DNA of 8,045 nt from Zetaproteobacteria bacterium (GCA_021545625.1 JAJRVH010000073.1:1-8045), one strand, 5' to 3'. Counted from the first letter of the stretch, positions 1-7,939 are shown. Notes: generated by a model not told the origin, from the sequence alone. A program made the numbers and translations.

Positions 1-2
1 AC

Positions 3-2285
3 ACATGGGATCTGGATCCGAAACAGCCCGAACATGTCATCCGTTTCGCACTGGAAGGCGGCGGTGACTCCGGCGACAAGAAGTCCATCGCCTACGTCCG
101 CTTTACCTCGCCCGGCTCTCCGAACGGACGCACCAGCATGGCCAGCAATATGCTGCACGATGTCGTCAGGGAAGACCGTCTGGCCAGGGCATTCGAGCTG
201 CATCTGAATTTCGATACGCGCAAGGCGGAGCTGACACCCGACGGCATCAGCGAACTGGAAAAACTGACCCGCGAGCTGGAGGACCTTGAAATTACCCGCA
301 TCGAACTGATCGGCCATACCGACAGCCGTCGCATTCGCAAGGACCACCGCAAACGTTTCCGGAACAATCAGGAACTCTCCGAGGCGCGCGCCCGGACCGT
401 GGCCGACTACCTTCAGAAGCGGCTGCATCTGAAGACGGATCAGGTATCCGCGCGCGGCATGGGTGCGAAACAACCCGTCGCCAGCAACCGCAGCGCAGCA
501 GGGCGGGCCAGGAACCGGAGAACCGAGCTGAAGGTTTATGCCAACAAGGTGCATCGCATCCTGAACACCTCGATCAGAACGACCTCGGCCACCGCGAAGG
601 GCAGGGCCGAGGACAGCTGGGACAAAAAGAAACAAGCCGACACCACCGATACGGCCGACACGCGTCCGGCACCATCCGACATCAAGGCCTGGCTGGCCGG
701 AGCGCGCCCGGACATCGCCTGGCTGTTCCCCGGCAAACGGGATCTGCCGGCCATCCCGGCCACCCATGTGCTGATCCAGCATCTTCCGGACCAGAAGGTA
801 TCGCTGCGCGTGAACGGCAAGCCGGTCAGTCCGCTGATGTTCGAGGGAGCCAAACGCAATGCCAGGGGAGATGCTGCCATCAGCCACTGGCGCAATGTTC
901 ATTTGCGCGAAGGCAACAACGAACTGGTCGCCGTCATCGCCAGCCGTAGCGGAAGCGTGGTCGAAACGCTCCGCCGCAGCGTTCATTACGCTTCACCTCC
1001 GGTGCACGCCGAATGGGTACGCGGACAAAGCAAGGCCGTGGCTGACGGTATCAGCAAACCGGTCATAGCCGTACGTCTGACCGATAAAAGCGGCCAGCCG
1101 GCCCGCAGCGGCATCAGTGGTGACGTGGAAATCGGCGCGCCCTACCATGCCGCCAATGAACCGCTCAGCCCGCGGGCGATAAGGAACTTCAGGCCGAAGT
1201 ATACCGTCTCGGAAAACGGCATCGCCTACATACCGCTCAAGCCGACCACACAGGCAGGTGAAGTGAAACTCAGCTTCCGCTTTGCCAATACCCGCCAGGA
1301 AGTCCGGGCCTGGATCAGACCTGCCACGCGCGACTGGATTCTGGTCGGCCTCGGCGACGGAACGCTGGGCTACAACCGGCTTGCCGGCGCCATCCAGCCC
1401 ATCACGAAGCAATCGGAAAAGGATCGATACTATCGCGACGGCCGCCTGGCCTTTTATGCCAAGGGACGCATCCGGGGCGATTTCCTGCTGACCGCCGCCT
1501 ATGATTCGGCCAAGACCCGCGGCGAAGTCGGACAAAGCATCCAACAGGTCATCGACCCGAACAAGTACTATACGCTGTACGGCGATGCGACCGAGCAGCA
1601 ATACGACGCGGCCAGCCAGTCCAAGCTGTATCTGAAACTGGAGCGCAATGCCTTCTATGCCCTGTTCGGCGATTACAGCACCGGCCTGACCGTCACCGAG
1701 CTGTCGCGCTATTCGCGCACGATGAACGGTCTGAAGTCCGAGTATCGCGGCGAGATGTTCGGCTATACGGCCTTCGCCAGCCGCACCAGCCAGACGCTGG
1801 TTCAGGATGAACTGCGCGGTGACGGCACCAGCGGCCTGTATCGGCTGTCGCGCAGGAATATCATCGCCAATTCCGAAAAGGTGTTTATCGAAACGCGCGA
1901 CCGTTTCCGCAGCGAGGTGATCCTGGACTCGCAACAACTGACGCCCCATGTCGATTACGATATCGACTACCTGGCCGGCACCCTGTTCTTCAAACAGCCG
2001 GTGCTGAGCAAGGACGCCAGTCTCAATCCGATCTATATCCGGGTTGAATACGAAGCGGACGATCAGCAGGACCAGCTCACCACCTTCGGCGGCCGGGCAA
2101 GCGTCAAGCCCGTCGGGAATGCCGAGCTTGGCGCCAGCTATGTGCAGCAGGGGCAACTCGGCAAGGACGACACTCTGGCCGGGCTGGACGCCAGCTATGA
2201 TATCAGCGGACAAACCCGGGCGCAGGCCGAATTCGCCCGTAGCGACACGCAGGCCAGCGGCAAGGCCAATGCATGGAAGGCCTAG
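3..2285 (+). CDS. 5' portion of surface protein: OmpA-like domain, linker, beta-sandwich regions and first part of barrel (partial at 5' end)
   Basis: The OmpA-like signature is clear. Numbering from the Met at 138, there is an F-D-T beta strand near residue 25, a G-H-T-D turn with Asp62, and an L-S-x-x-R-A motif at 80-85 with Arg84. In the family this Asp and Arg bind the diaminopimelate of peptidoglycan. The domain ends with R-N-R-R-T-E-L-K-V-Y, the usual last strand. A hydrophilic linker and Ig-like or invasin-like strands follow, including a G-K-P-V-S-P turn and a second unit with D-K-S-G-Q-P-A-R. From W-I-L-V-G-L-G-D-G (about 1335) the sequence becomes barrel-like, with V-F-I-E-T-R-D-R-F and L-A-G-T-L-F-F-K-Q-P-V motifs of the kind seen in large OmpA-family surface proteins. 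A product ending at 2285 would stop mid-barrel and lack the C-terminal strand recognised by the BAM machinery, so it would probably not be inserted in the outer membrane. Confidence 0.75.
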   Translation, partial: TWDLDPKQPEHVIRFALEGGGDSGDKKSIAYVRFTSPGSPNGRTSMASNMLHDVVREDRLARAFELHLNFDTRKAELTPDGISELEKLTRELEDLEITRIELIGHTDSRRIRKDHRKRFRNNQELSEARARTVADYLQKRLHLKTDQVSARGMGAKQPVASNRSAAGRARNRRTELKVYANKVHRILNTSIRTTSATAKGRAEDSWDKKKQADTTDTADTRPAPSDIKAWLAGARPDIAWLFPGKRDLPAIPATHVLIQHLPDQKVSLRVNGKPVSPLMFEGAKRNARGDAAISHWRNVHLREGNNELVAVIASRSGSVVETLRRSVHYASPPVHAEWVRGQSKAVADGISKPVIAVRLTDKSGQPARSGISGDVEIGAPYHAANEPLSPRAIRNFRPKYTVSENGIAYIPLKPTTQAGEVKLSFRFANTRQEVRAWIRPATRDWILVGLGDGTLGYNRLAGAIQPITKQSEKDRYYRDGRLAFYAKGRIRGDFLLTAAYDSAKTRGEVGQSIQQVIDPNKYYTLYGDATEQQYDAASQSKLYLKLERNAFYALFGDYSTGLTVTELSRYSRTMNGLKSEYRGEMFGYTAFASRTSQTLVQDELRGDGTSGLYRLSRRNIIANSEKVFIETRDRFRSEVILDSQQLTPHVDYDIDYLAGTLFFKQPVLSKDASLNPIYIRVEYEADDQQDQLTTFGGRASVKPVGNAELGASYVQQGQLGKDDTLAGLDASYDISGQTRAQAEFARSDTQASGKANAWKA
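2283..2285 (+). other. In-frame amber (TAG) codon interrupting the surface protein gene
   Basis: The codons around the stop read W-K-A-stop-I-L-H-S-G-E-R-V-Q-A-Q. The frame is identical on both sides (both are multiples of 3 in window coordinates), so no base is gained or lost. The context is a predicted beta strand of the barrel. A single-base change from GAG, AAG or CAG would give TAG; Glu, Lys or Gln would each suit a strand of alternating polar and hydrophobic residues. Which residue was ancestral is inference. Confidence 0.9.
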
Positions 2286-2306
2286 ATCCTGCACAGTGGC
2301 GAACGT

Positions 2307-3770
2307 GTGCAGGCCCAGGCATACATCCGACAGCTGGATGCAGGCTTCGGCCTCGGCCAGACGCTCGGCAGCGAAGACGCCACCCGCAAATTCGGCGTCA
2401 CGGCCGACACCCGCCTGAGCGACAAACTGAGCCTGCAAAGCGAGGCTTACCGGCAGCAGGGGCTGAATACCGGCAGCACGCGCGATCTCGGGCAGCTACA
2501 GGCCACCTATCAGATGGAGCGCATCTCGCTGCGCGCCGGCGGCCGTTACGTCAGCGATACCGACGGCGCCGGCACGCAAACATCGTCGAAACAGCTGACC
2601 GCCGGCATCACCGACAAGCTGACCGAGCGTCTGTCGGTGCGTATCGACCGCGAGCAAAACCTCGGCAAGGGAGGCAACAGCGTCGATTTCCCGACCCGTA
2701 CAAGCATCGGCGCGGATTATCAGATCAGCAACGACACCACCCTGTCGGCCACGCATGAATGGACGCAGGGCGCCCAGCAGAACACCGAGACCACGCGTTT
2801 CGGCGTGCGCAGCCAGCCGTGGAACGGCGCCCAGCTTTCGACCAGCTACGAACAACAGTTCGGGGAGTCCGGGCCGCGCAGCTTTGCCAACTTCGGCCTG
2901 CAACAACAATGGCAGGCCAGCGATACGCTGAGCTTCCAGGCAGGCTTCGACCGCACCCAGACCATCCGGCACCCGGGCGCAACGCCGCTGAATCTGAATG
3001 CGCCGCTTGCGTCGGGCACGACGGGCAACGGCAGTGACAACGATTTCTCCGCCTATTCGCTGGGCATGACCTATCGCCCGGAAGAATGGGTCTGGAGCAG
3101 CCGGGTCGAATACCGGACCGGCAGCATCGAGAGAAAATGGAATCTCGTCACCGATGTGCAGGGCGAGGTGTTCAACTGGATGCACAGCGCCTTCAACCTG
3201 CAGTGGAACGCCAGCCGGCAAACGTCGGGCATCCGGGCCATCCAGGGCAGTTCGTCGCTGGCGCTGGCCTGGCGTCCGGACTATGACGGGCTGATGATGC
3301 TGGACCGTCTGGAATTCGCCTATGACAAAAACACCGATCCGGCCAGCAGCCTGACCAGCTGGCGCTATATCAACAATCTGGCTGCCAACTGGCAGACATC
3401 GCCGTCACTGCAACTGGGCATCAGCTACGGCGCCAAATGGTCCAGGGAGAACATCAACGGTCTGCCGCTGAGCGGCTTCACCGATGTCATCGGGCTGCAA
3501 ACCATTTACGATCTCAACGAAGCATGGGACATCTCCCTGCAGGGCGGCATGCTGCACACCTGGCATTCGGGCCAGTACAAACCGGCGGCCGGCATCGGCA
3601 TCGGCCACCGCATGACCGACAACCTGTGGGTCAGCGTCGGCTACAATTTCATCGGCTTCTACGATCAGGACTTTCTGGCCAGCGAATTCACCCGCCAGGG
3701 ACTATTCCTGCGTTTCCGATTCAAGCTTGACCAGGCCGACCTGAAGGGGCTGCTGGAGTCCGTGCAGTAA
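2307..3770 (+). CDS. 3' portion of surface protein: rest of the outer-membrane beta barrel
   Basis: These 487 codons continue the frame of the upstream portion after the TAG. The first usable start codon is the GTG at 2307, which is simply Val in the uninterrupted protein. No good Shine-Dalgarno sequence precedes it, so independent translation is doubtful. The whole segment is made of repeated short strands separated by Gly/Asn/Asp/Ser turns, for example L-S-L-Q-S-E-A-Y-R-Q, I-S-L-R-A-G-G-R-Y-V and L-W-V-S-V-G-Y-N-F-I-G-F-Y, as expected of a transmembrane barrel. The strand G-L-F-L-R-F-R-F-K at 3699-3725 resembles a terminal beta signal, although a polar tail of roughly 14 residues follows it. 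There is no signal peptide at the GTG, so a separately made fragment could not be exported. This supports reading it as the displaced 3' half of one gene. Confidence 0.75.
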   Translation: MQAQAYIRQLDAGFGLGQTLGSEDATRKFGVTADTRLSDKLSLQSEAYRQQGLNTGSTRDLGQLQATYQMERISLRAGGRYVSDTDGAGTQTSSKQLTAGITDKLTERLSVRIDREQNLGKGGNSVDFPTRTSIGADYQISNDTTLSATHEWTQGAQQNTETTRFGVRSQPWNGAQLSTSYEQQFGESGPRSFANFGLQQQWQASDTLSFQAGFDRTQTIRHPGATPLNLNAPLASGTTGNGSDNDFSAYSLGMTYRPEEWVWSSRVEYRTGSIERKWNLVTDVQGEVFNWMHSAFNLQWNASRQTSGIRAIQGSSSLALAWRPDYDGLMMLDRLEFAYDKNTDPASSLTSWRYINNLAANWQTSPSLQLGISYGAKWSRENINGLPLSGFTDVIGLQTIYDLNEAWDISLQGGMLHTWHSGQYKPAAGIGIGHRMTDNLWVSVGYNFIGFYDQDFLASEFTRQGLFLRFRFKLDQADLKGLLESVQ

Positions 3771-3783
3771 AGACATCTCCGAC

Positions 3784-6700
3784 ATGGATGTGGGCTCACG
3801 GATTCGGCAGCATGCTGCGCCGATGCATACGCCCGATCAGAACTCCATCTCCCCGATGACCGGTCTTGCCTGGCGCCTGGCCGAACATGCCCGCGCCTCC
3901 GACGGCCTGAGCGTATGGATATGCCCGGATCTGCGCAGTTACCGCCAGCTGGAGGAGGAGCTCGCCTTCTTCCTGCGGCAAACGCCGGAACTGCTGTGGC
4001 GCTTTCCCGCCTGGGAAGTCCTGCCCTATGACCGCGTATCGCCTCATCACGGCATCGTCGGCCAGCGTTTCGCAACGCTGGGGCGCCTGCTCAGCACGCC
4101 CGGCGCCAGCGGCCTGTTGCTGACCGCCCTGCCCGCGTGGCTGCAGCGCATCGCGCCGCCGCAAAGCGTTGCCGCGCATGTCTGGCAACTGGAAACGGGG
4201 ATGCCGCTGGATATCGCGGCCCTGAAAACAAGGCTCAGCGAGGCCGGCATGATCGCCGCCGAACGCGTGCTGGCGCCCGGCGAATTCGCCGCCCGCGGCG
4301 GCCTGTTCGATATCTGGCCGGCCACCGAGGACACGCCGCTGCGCATCGATCTGTTCGGCGACGAGATCGAATCGATCCGCCGCTTCGATCCCGAAACCCA
4401 GCGTTCGGGCGAAGCGCTCGCATCGTTTGTCTCCGTGCCGGTACGCGAAGTCATTCTCGATTCCCGGGGCAGGGATACCTTTGTGGCCGCCTTTCGGACC
4501 CGCTTTCCGCAATTGCGCAATCATCCGATGCTGACCGCGGCCCGGGCCGGACGACCACACCCGGGCATCGAGGCGCTGCTGCCGCTGGCCTACCCCGCCA
4601 CCGCCCGGCTGCAGGATTACCTGCCCGAAGGCGCCCATATCCTTGCCGAAGCCGACATCAACGAACAGCGACAGCGCTTCGCCGAACAGGTGCGCGGCCA
4701 GTTCGAGATGGTGCGCGCCGCCTCCGAACCCAGCATCAGTCCGCAGGAGCTGTACGCGATCGAAACGCCCGTCCGGGCATCGCTGCCCGCCAAACCATGT
4801 GTCACGGAAAGGGCGCCCTCGATCACTGATTTCGCCGACCACGGCCGGCCGCTGCATGCGCTGCGCGAAACCCTTCAGCAGCGCCTCGACAATGGCTGGC
4901 GCATCATGCTCGTCGCGCACGGACGCGGACAGCAGGAACGCATGATCGAGGCCATGGGGGCTGACGCCGACCGCGTAGCGCTGATCGACAGCCCCGGACA
5001 GGTCGGCGATACAGGCCTCTGCAGCATGATCGGCTATCTGGACAGCGGCTTTGCGATTCCCGAACGCCGATGGCTGCTGCTGACCGGTCGCGAACTGCTG
5101 GGCCAGCGCCTGCCGCGCAAACGGGGACGCGGCAGCACGATTCTGCGCGCCGATGTATTCACCAGCCTCAGCGAACTGACGCCGGGAGATCCGGTCGTAC
5201 ACGAGGATCACGGCATCGGCCGCTATCAGGGCCTGGAAACGATGGGCCAGGCCGACGAACAGGAACTGGCCGACTTCCTGAAAATCGAATATGCGGATCA
5301 GGCCTGCGTCTATGTGCCCGTCGAGGATCTGGCCAGGCTGCACCGCTATACCGGAGAGGATACGCCGACGCTGAACAGACTCGGCTCGGAGAAATGGAAA
5401 CGGACCCGCGAACGGGTCAGGCGCGACCTGCTGGCCATGGCCCACGAACTGATCGAGGTCGATGCCAGGCGCAGCCGCAGCCAGCGCCCTCCGTGCATAC
5501 TGGAAGGGGAACTTCAGGAGGCCTACGAGGAATTCGTGGCCCGCTTCCCGTTCGAGGAAACCGACGATCAGGCCGAGGCCATCGATGCGGTGCTGGGCGA
5601 TCTGTCCCGGCCACAGCCGATGGATCGCGTCATCTGCGGCGACGTCGGCTTCGGGAAAACCGAGGTGGCCATGCGCGGCGCCTTTGTCGTCGCGGCCTCC
5701 GGCCGCCAGGTCGCGGTTCTGGCGCCGACCACGGTGCTGGCCAACCAGCATTTCAACAGTTTCCGCGAGCGCTTCGCCGGCAGCGGACTGAAGGTCGAGA
5801 TGATCTCCCGGCTACAGGGCAAAAAGGAAAGCGACCGCATCGCCCGGGAACTCGCCGCCGGAAACATCCGCATCATCGTCGGCACCCACCGTCTGCTGTC
5901 CGATGCCTTCCGCTTCGCCGATCTCGGGCTGGTCATCGTCGATGAGGAACAACGCTTCGGCGTCAAGCACAAGCAAAAGCTCAAGGCGTTGCATGCCAGC
6001 GTCGACCTGCTGACGCTGACGGCCACGCCGATTCCGCGCACGCTGCACCAGACCCTGTCCGGCCTGCGCTCAGTATCGATCATCAGCACGCCGCCGGCCG
6101 AACGCGAGGCGATCCGCACCATGGTGACAAGCTTCGACGTACATCTCGCCAACGAAGCGATCCGCCGCGAACTCTACCGTGGCGGGCAGGTCTACTATCT
6201 GCACAACCATGTCAAAAGCATCGAGCGCATCGCCGCGCGACTGCGCGAGGATATTCCGGAGGCGGAGATCGGCATTGCCCACGGCCAGATGACGCCGGCG
6301 GAGCTGGACCGGCAGATGCTGGCCTTCTATGAAGGAAGGCTGCATATCCTGGTCTGTACGACCATTGTCGAATCCGGGCTCGATGTTCCCAATGCCAATA
6401 CGCTGATCGTCGAACGCGCCGATCTGCTCGGACTTTCACAACTGCATCAGATCCGCGGTCGCGTCGGGCGCAGCCACCGGCAGGCCTATGCCTACCTTTT
6501 CACTCCCGATCCGCGCGCCATGACACCGGTGGCACGCGAACGGCTGCAGGCCATCGCCGAACATACCGAACTCGGCGCCGGTTTCCTGCTGGCCCGCCAG
6601 GACATGGAAATCCGGGGGGCAGGCAATCTGCTCGGCGCCGAACAGAGCGGCAGGATCGAGGATATCGGCCTGGACATGTATATGGAAATGCTGGCCGAAG

Positions 6701-7185
6701 CGGTCGCAGAAGCGCGCGGCGAGCCGGTCAGGGCCGACCAGCCGCTGGATATCCACCTGAGCATCAACGCCATCCTGCCGCCGGACTATGTACCGCAACC
6801 CGGCGAACGCCTGAACCTGTACCGGCGCATTGCCCGCGCCGGCGACGATGCGCAGCTATCGCTGCTGTTCGAGGAAATGACCGACCGTTTCGGCCGCATG
6901 CCGGACGAGGCCCGCAACTGTCTGGAAGTGGCCCGCGTGCGCTGGCGTGCCAGGGAATTGCGGCTTGCCGCCATACGCAGCAGCAGCCACGGCCTGCATC
7001 TGCATTTCACGGTCGACTCGCCTATCGACCCGGCCGGCCTGCTGATGCGCGTTCAGCAGGAGCCCAACCGCTTCCGCCTGACGCCGGACGGCCATCTGAC
7101 CCTGATCGCCACAGGCGATGGCCGGGTGCGGATCGATAACTGCATTGCCTTTCTCGACGAGCTTATCAAGGATGCCGCATCATGA
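3784..7185 (+). CDS. mfd: Transcription-repair coupling factor Mfd (TRCF), ATP-dependent translocase
   Basis: Mfd removes RNA polymerase stalled at template-strand lesions and recruits UvrA to start nucleotide excision repair. The 1,133-residue product is close to E. coli Mfd (1,148). A UvrB-like N-terminal module carries W-E-V-L-P-Y-D and G-E-F-A-A-R-G-G-L-F-D-I-W-P (166-179). The RNA-polymerase-interacting domain begins near 457, with H-E-D-H-G-I-G-R-Y at 473-481. The translocase motifs are Walker A G-D-V-G-F-G-K-T (619-626, Lys625), A-P-T-T (647-650), D-E-E-Q (720-723), T-A-T-P-I-P-R-T (746-753), T-T-I-V-E-S-G (from 859) and Q-I-R-G-R-V-G-R (889-896). The TRCF-specific E-I-R-G-A-G segment lies at 942-947, and the C-terminal regulatory domain runs from L-P-P-D-Y-V-P (998) onward. 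The start is uncertain: ATGs at 3784, 3823 and 3856 all lack a clear Shine-Dalgarno, and similarity to the family begins near the third. The stop overlaps serB. Confidence 0.97.
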   Translation: MDVGSRIRQHAAPMHTPDQNSISPMTGLAWRLAEHARASDGLSVWICPDLRSYRQLEEELAFFLRQTPELLWRFPAWEVLPYDRVSPHHGIVGQRFATLGRLLSTPGASGLLLTALPAWLQRIAPPQSVAAHVWQLETGMPLDIAALKTRLSEAGMIAAERVLAPGEFAARGGLFDIWPATEDTPLRIDLFGDEIESIRRFDPETQRSGEALASFVSVPVREVILDSRGRDTFVAAFRTRFPQLRNHPMLTAARAGRPHPGIEALLPLAYPATARLQDYLPEGAHILAEADINEQRQRFAEQVRGQFEMVRAASEPSISPQELYAIETPVRASLPAKPCVTERAPSITDFADHGRPLHALRETLQQRLDNGWRIMLVAHGRGQQERMIEAMGADADRVALIDSPGQVGDTGLCSMIGYLDSGFAIPERRWLLLTGRELLGQRLPRKRGRGSTILRADVFTSLSELTPGDPVVHEDHGIGRYQGLETMGQADEQELADFLKIEYADQACVYVPVEDLARLHRYTGEDTPTLNRLGSEKWKRTRERVRRDLLAMAHELIEVDARRSRSQRPPCILEGELQEAYEEFVARFPFEETDDQAEAIDAVLGDLSRPQPMDRVICGDVGFGKTEVAMRGAFVVAASGRQVAVLAPTTVLANQHFNSFRERFAGSGLKVEMISRLQGKKESDRIARELAAGNIRIIVGTHRLLSDAFRFADLGLVIVDEEQRFGVKHKQKLKALHASVDLLTLTATPIPRTLHQTLSGLRSVSIISTPPAEREAIRTMVTSFDVHLANEAIRRELYRGGQVYYLHNHVKSIERIAARLREDIPEAEIGIAHGQMTPAELDRQMLAFYEGRLHILVCTTIVESGLDVPNANTLIVERADLLGLSQLHQIRGRVGRSHRQAYAYLFTPDPRAMTPVARERLQAIAEHTELGAGFLLARQDMEIRGAGNLLGAEQSGRIEDIGLDMYMEMLAEAVAEARGEPVRADQPLDIHLSINAILPPDYVPQPGERLNLYRRIARAGDDAQLSLLFEEMTDRFGRMPDEARNCLEVARVRWRARELRLAAIRSSSHGLHLHFTVDSPIDPAGLLMRVQQEPNRFRLTPDGHLTLIATGDGRVRIDNCIAFLDELIKDAAS
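7168..7172 (+). promoter_or_regulatory. Ribosome binding site of serB within the mfd 3' end
   Basis: AAGGA lies nine bases before the serB ATG at 7182, within the last codons of mfd. Together with the ATGA stop/start overlap this fixes the serB start and suggests that ribosomes ending mfd help start serB. Confidence 0.7.
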
Positions 7186-7847
7186 CCAAACCTTCTCTGC
7201 CTACCCTTGCCCGTCCGGGGCTGCTGTTCATGGACATGGACTCGACCCTGATCCGCTGCGAATGCATCGACGAAATCGCCGATTTTCTCGGCATCCGGGA
7301 ACAGATCTCCGCCATCACCGAGCGCGCCATGCGCGGCGAGCTGGATTTCGCCGCCTCGCTGACCGAACGCGTGCAGCTTCTCTCGGGGCTGGACGCGGAT
7401 GTGCTCGAACAGGTTTACCGCGAACGTATCGAGCTGACGCCGGGGGCCGAAACCCTGATCCGGACACTGAAATCGCATGACTGGAAGATCGGCCTTGTGT
7501 CGGGCGGCTTTACCTATTTCACCGACAGGCTCCGGACACGCCTGGGCCTGGACTTCGCCCGCTCCAATGTTCTGGAAATCGTCAACGGGAACATAACCGG
7601 CCAGATCCTCGGCGATATCGTCGATGCCGAAGCCAAGCGTCGCTGCCTGATCGAACAGGCGGCCATTCACGGCATTCCAATGCAACAGACCGTCGCTGTC
7701 GGCGACGGTGCCAACGACCTGCCAATGATCCGTGCCGCCGGGCTCGGCATCGCCTTTCATGCCAAGCCGAAGGTACAGGCGGAAGCTCCCGCCGCCATTC
7801 ATGAAGGAGGACTGGAGACAGTGCTCGACCTCCTCGCCCGGGACTAG
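7182..7847 (+). CDS. serB: Phosphoserine phosphatase SerB (HAD superfamily, short form)
   Basis: SerB hydrolyses O-phospho-L-serine to L-serine and phosphate, the last step of serine synthesis, in the cytoplasm and with Mg2+. All four HAD motifs are present: D-M-D-S-T with nucleophile Asp18 and acid/base Asp20, S-G-G-F with Ser107, Lys152 in A-K-R-R, and G-D-G-A-N-D-L-P-M at 174-182 with metal-binding Asp175. The E-C-I-D-E-I and R-A-M-R-G-E-L-D-F segments of the cap are typical of SerB and contain the substrate-binding Glu and Arg of the family. At 221 residues it lacks the N-terminal regulatory extension of the roughly 320-residue E. coli enzyme; short forms are common. The start is set by the ATGA overlap with mfd and the AAGGA upstream. 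A homoserine-directed relative such as ThrH is less likely given the close SerB motifs. The gene ends in TAG directly against the repeat-like tail region. Confidence 0.96.
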   Translation: MTKPSLPTLARPGLLFMDMDSTLIRCECIDEIADFLGIREQISAITERAMRGELDFAASLTERVQLLSGLDADVLEQVYRERIELTPGAETLIRTLKSHDWKIGLVSGGFTYFTDRLRTRLGLDFARSNVLEIVNGNITGQILGDIVDAEAKRRCLIEQAAIHGIPMQQTVAVGDGANDLPMIRAAGLGIAFHAKPKVQAEAPAAIHEGGLETVLDLLARD

Positions 7848-7913
7848 GGCCTGTTTACACTACGGTCACGCTTGTCGAAGGCACCGGATTTGATGCGCTG
7901 CAAGGCATTTCGA

Positions 7914-7939
7914 GCGGAATGTGCTGGTTGCACATCCGC
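7914..7939 (+). other. Imperfect hairpin in the serB downstream region
   Basis: GCGG (7914-7917) and ATGTGC (7919-7924) pair with GCACAT (7930-7935) and CCGC (7936-7939), leaving one bulged A at 7918 and a five-base loop TGGTT. No run of T follows, so it does not fit a classical intrinsic terminator. It could stabilise the serB transcript 3' end or be part of the folded core of the repeat. Confidence 0.55.

Larger units (their letters stand above)
1..3770 (+). pseudogene. Large OmpA-domain outer-membrane surface protein gene, 5' partial, interrupted by an in-frame TAG
   Basis: One reading frame is open from the first complete codon at position 3 to the TAA at 3768-3770, except for a single TAG at 2283-2285. 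The codons before the first ATG (138) are coding-like and open to the window edge, so the true start lies upstream and 138 is only an internal Met. Domain order: a short stretch with beta-strand character (3-137), an OmpA-like peptidoglycan-binding domain (about 190-545), a Thr/Asp/Lys-rich linker (about 570-690), beta-sandwich-like regions (about 745-1310), and a long series of alternating polar/hydrophobic strands rich in Tyr, Arg, Gln and Gly that resembles an outer-membrane barrel (about 1329-3770). The likely role is a cell-envelope protein tied to peptidoglycan. The specific substrate or partner cannot be read from the sequence. It is called a pseudogene because of the TAG; a sequencing error or readthrough would make it one intact gene of more than 1,250 codons. 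Confidence 0.7.

Noticed and set aside
138..140. ATG at 138 considered as the true start of the surface protein
   Set aside because: The frame is open and coding-like from position 3, there is no Shine-Dalgarno before 138, and no signal peptide follows it, which an exported protein would need.
2283..2285. TAG considered as a pyrrolysine codon
   Set aside because: Pyrrolysine is known mainly from methylamine methyltransferases and needs dedicated genes. Nothing in an outer-membrane barrel suggests it, and none of those genes is in the window.
993..2438. 481-codon open frame on the - strand opposite the surface protein gene
   Set aside because: It is in antisense codon register with the coding frame, reads through the TAG as CTA (Leu), and has no recognisable motif. 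It is explained as a shadow of the GC-rich gene.
2273..2758. 161-codon + frame spanning the TAG, considered as a frameshifted continuation
   Set aside because: It is in a different frame from both halves of the surface gene, and its product is Arg/Pro/His-rich without strand pattern. The original frame itself continues after the TAG, so no frameshift is needed.
3796..5751. 651-codon open frame on the - strand opposite mfd
   Set aside because: It lies in codon register antisense to an unmistakable Mfd, has Gln/Arg/Gly-heavy composition with no recognisable domain, and long antisense openness is common opposite GC-rich genes.
7914..7939. Hairpin after serB considered as an intrinsic terminator
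   Set aside because: The stem is reasonable but no T-rich tract follows, and it sits about 67 bases past the stop within a repeat-like region.
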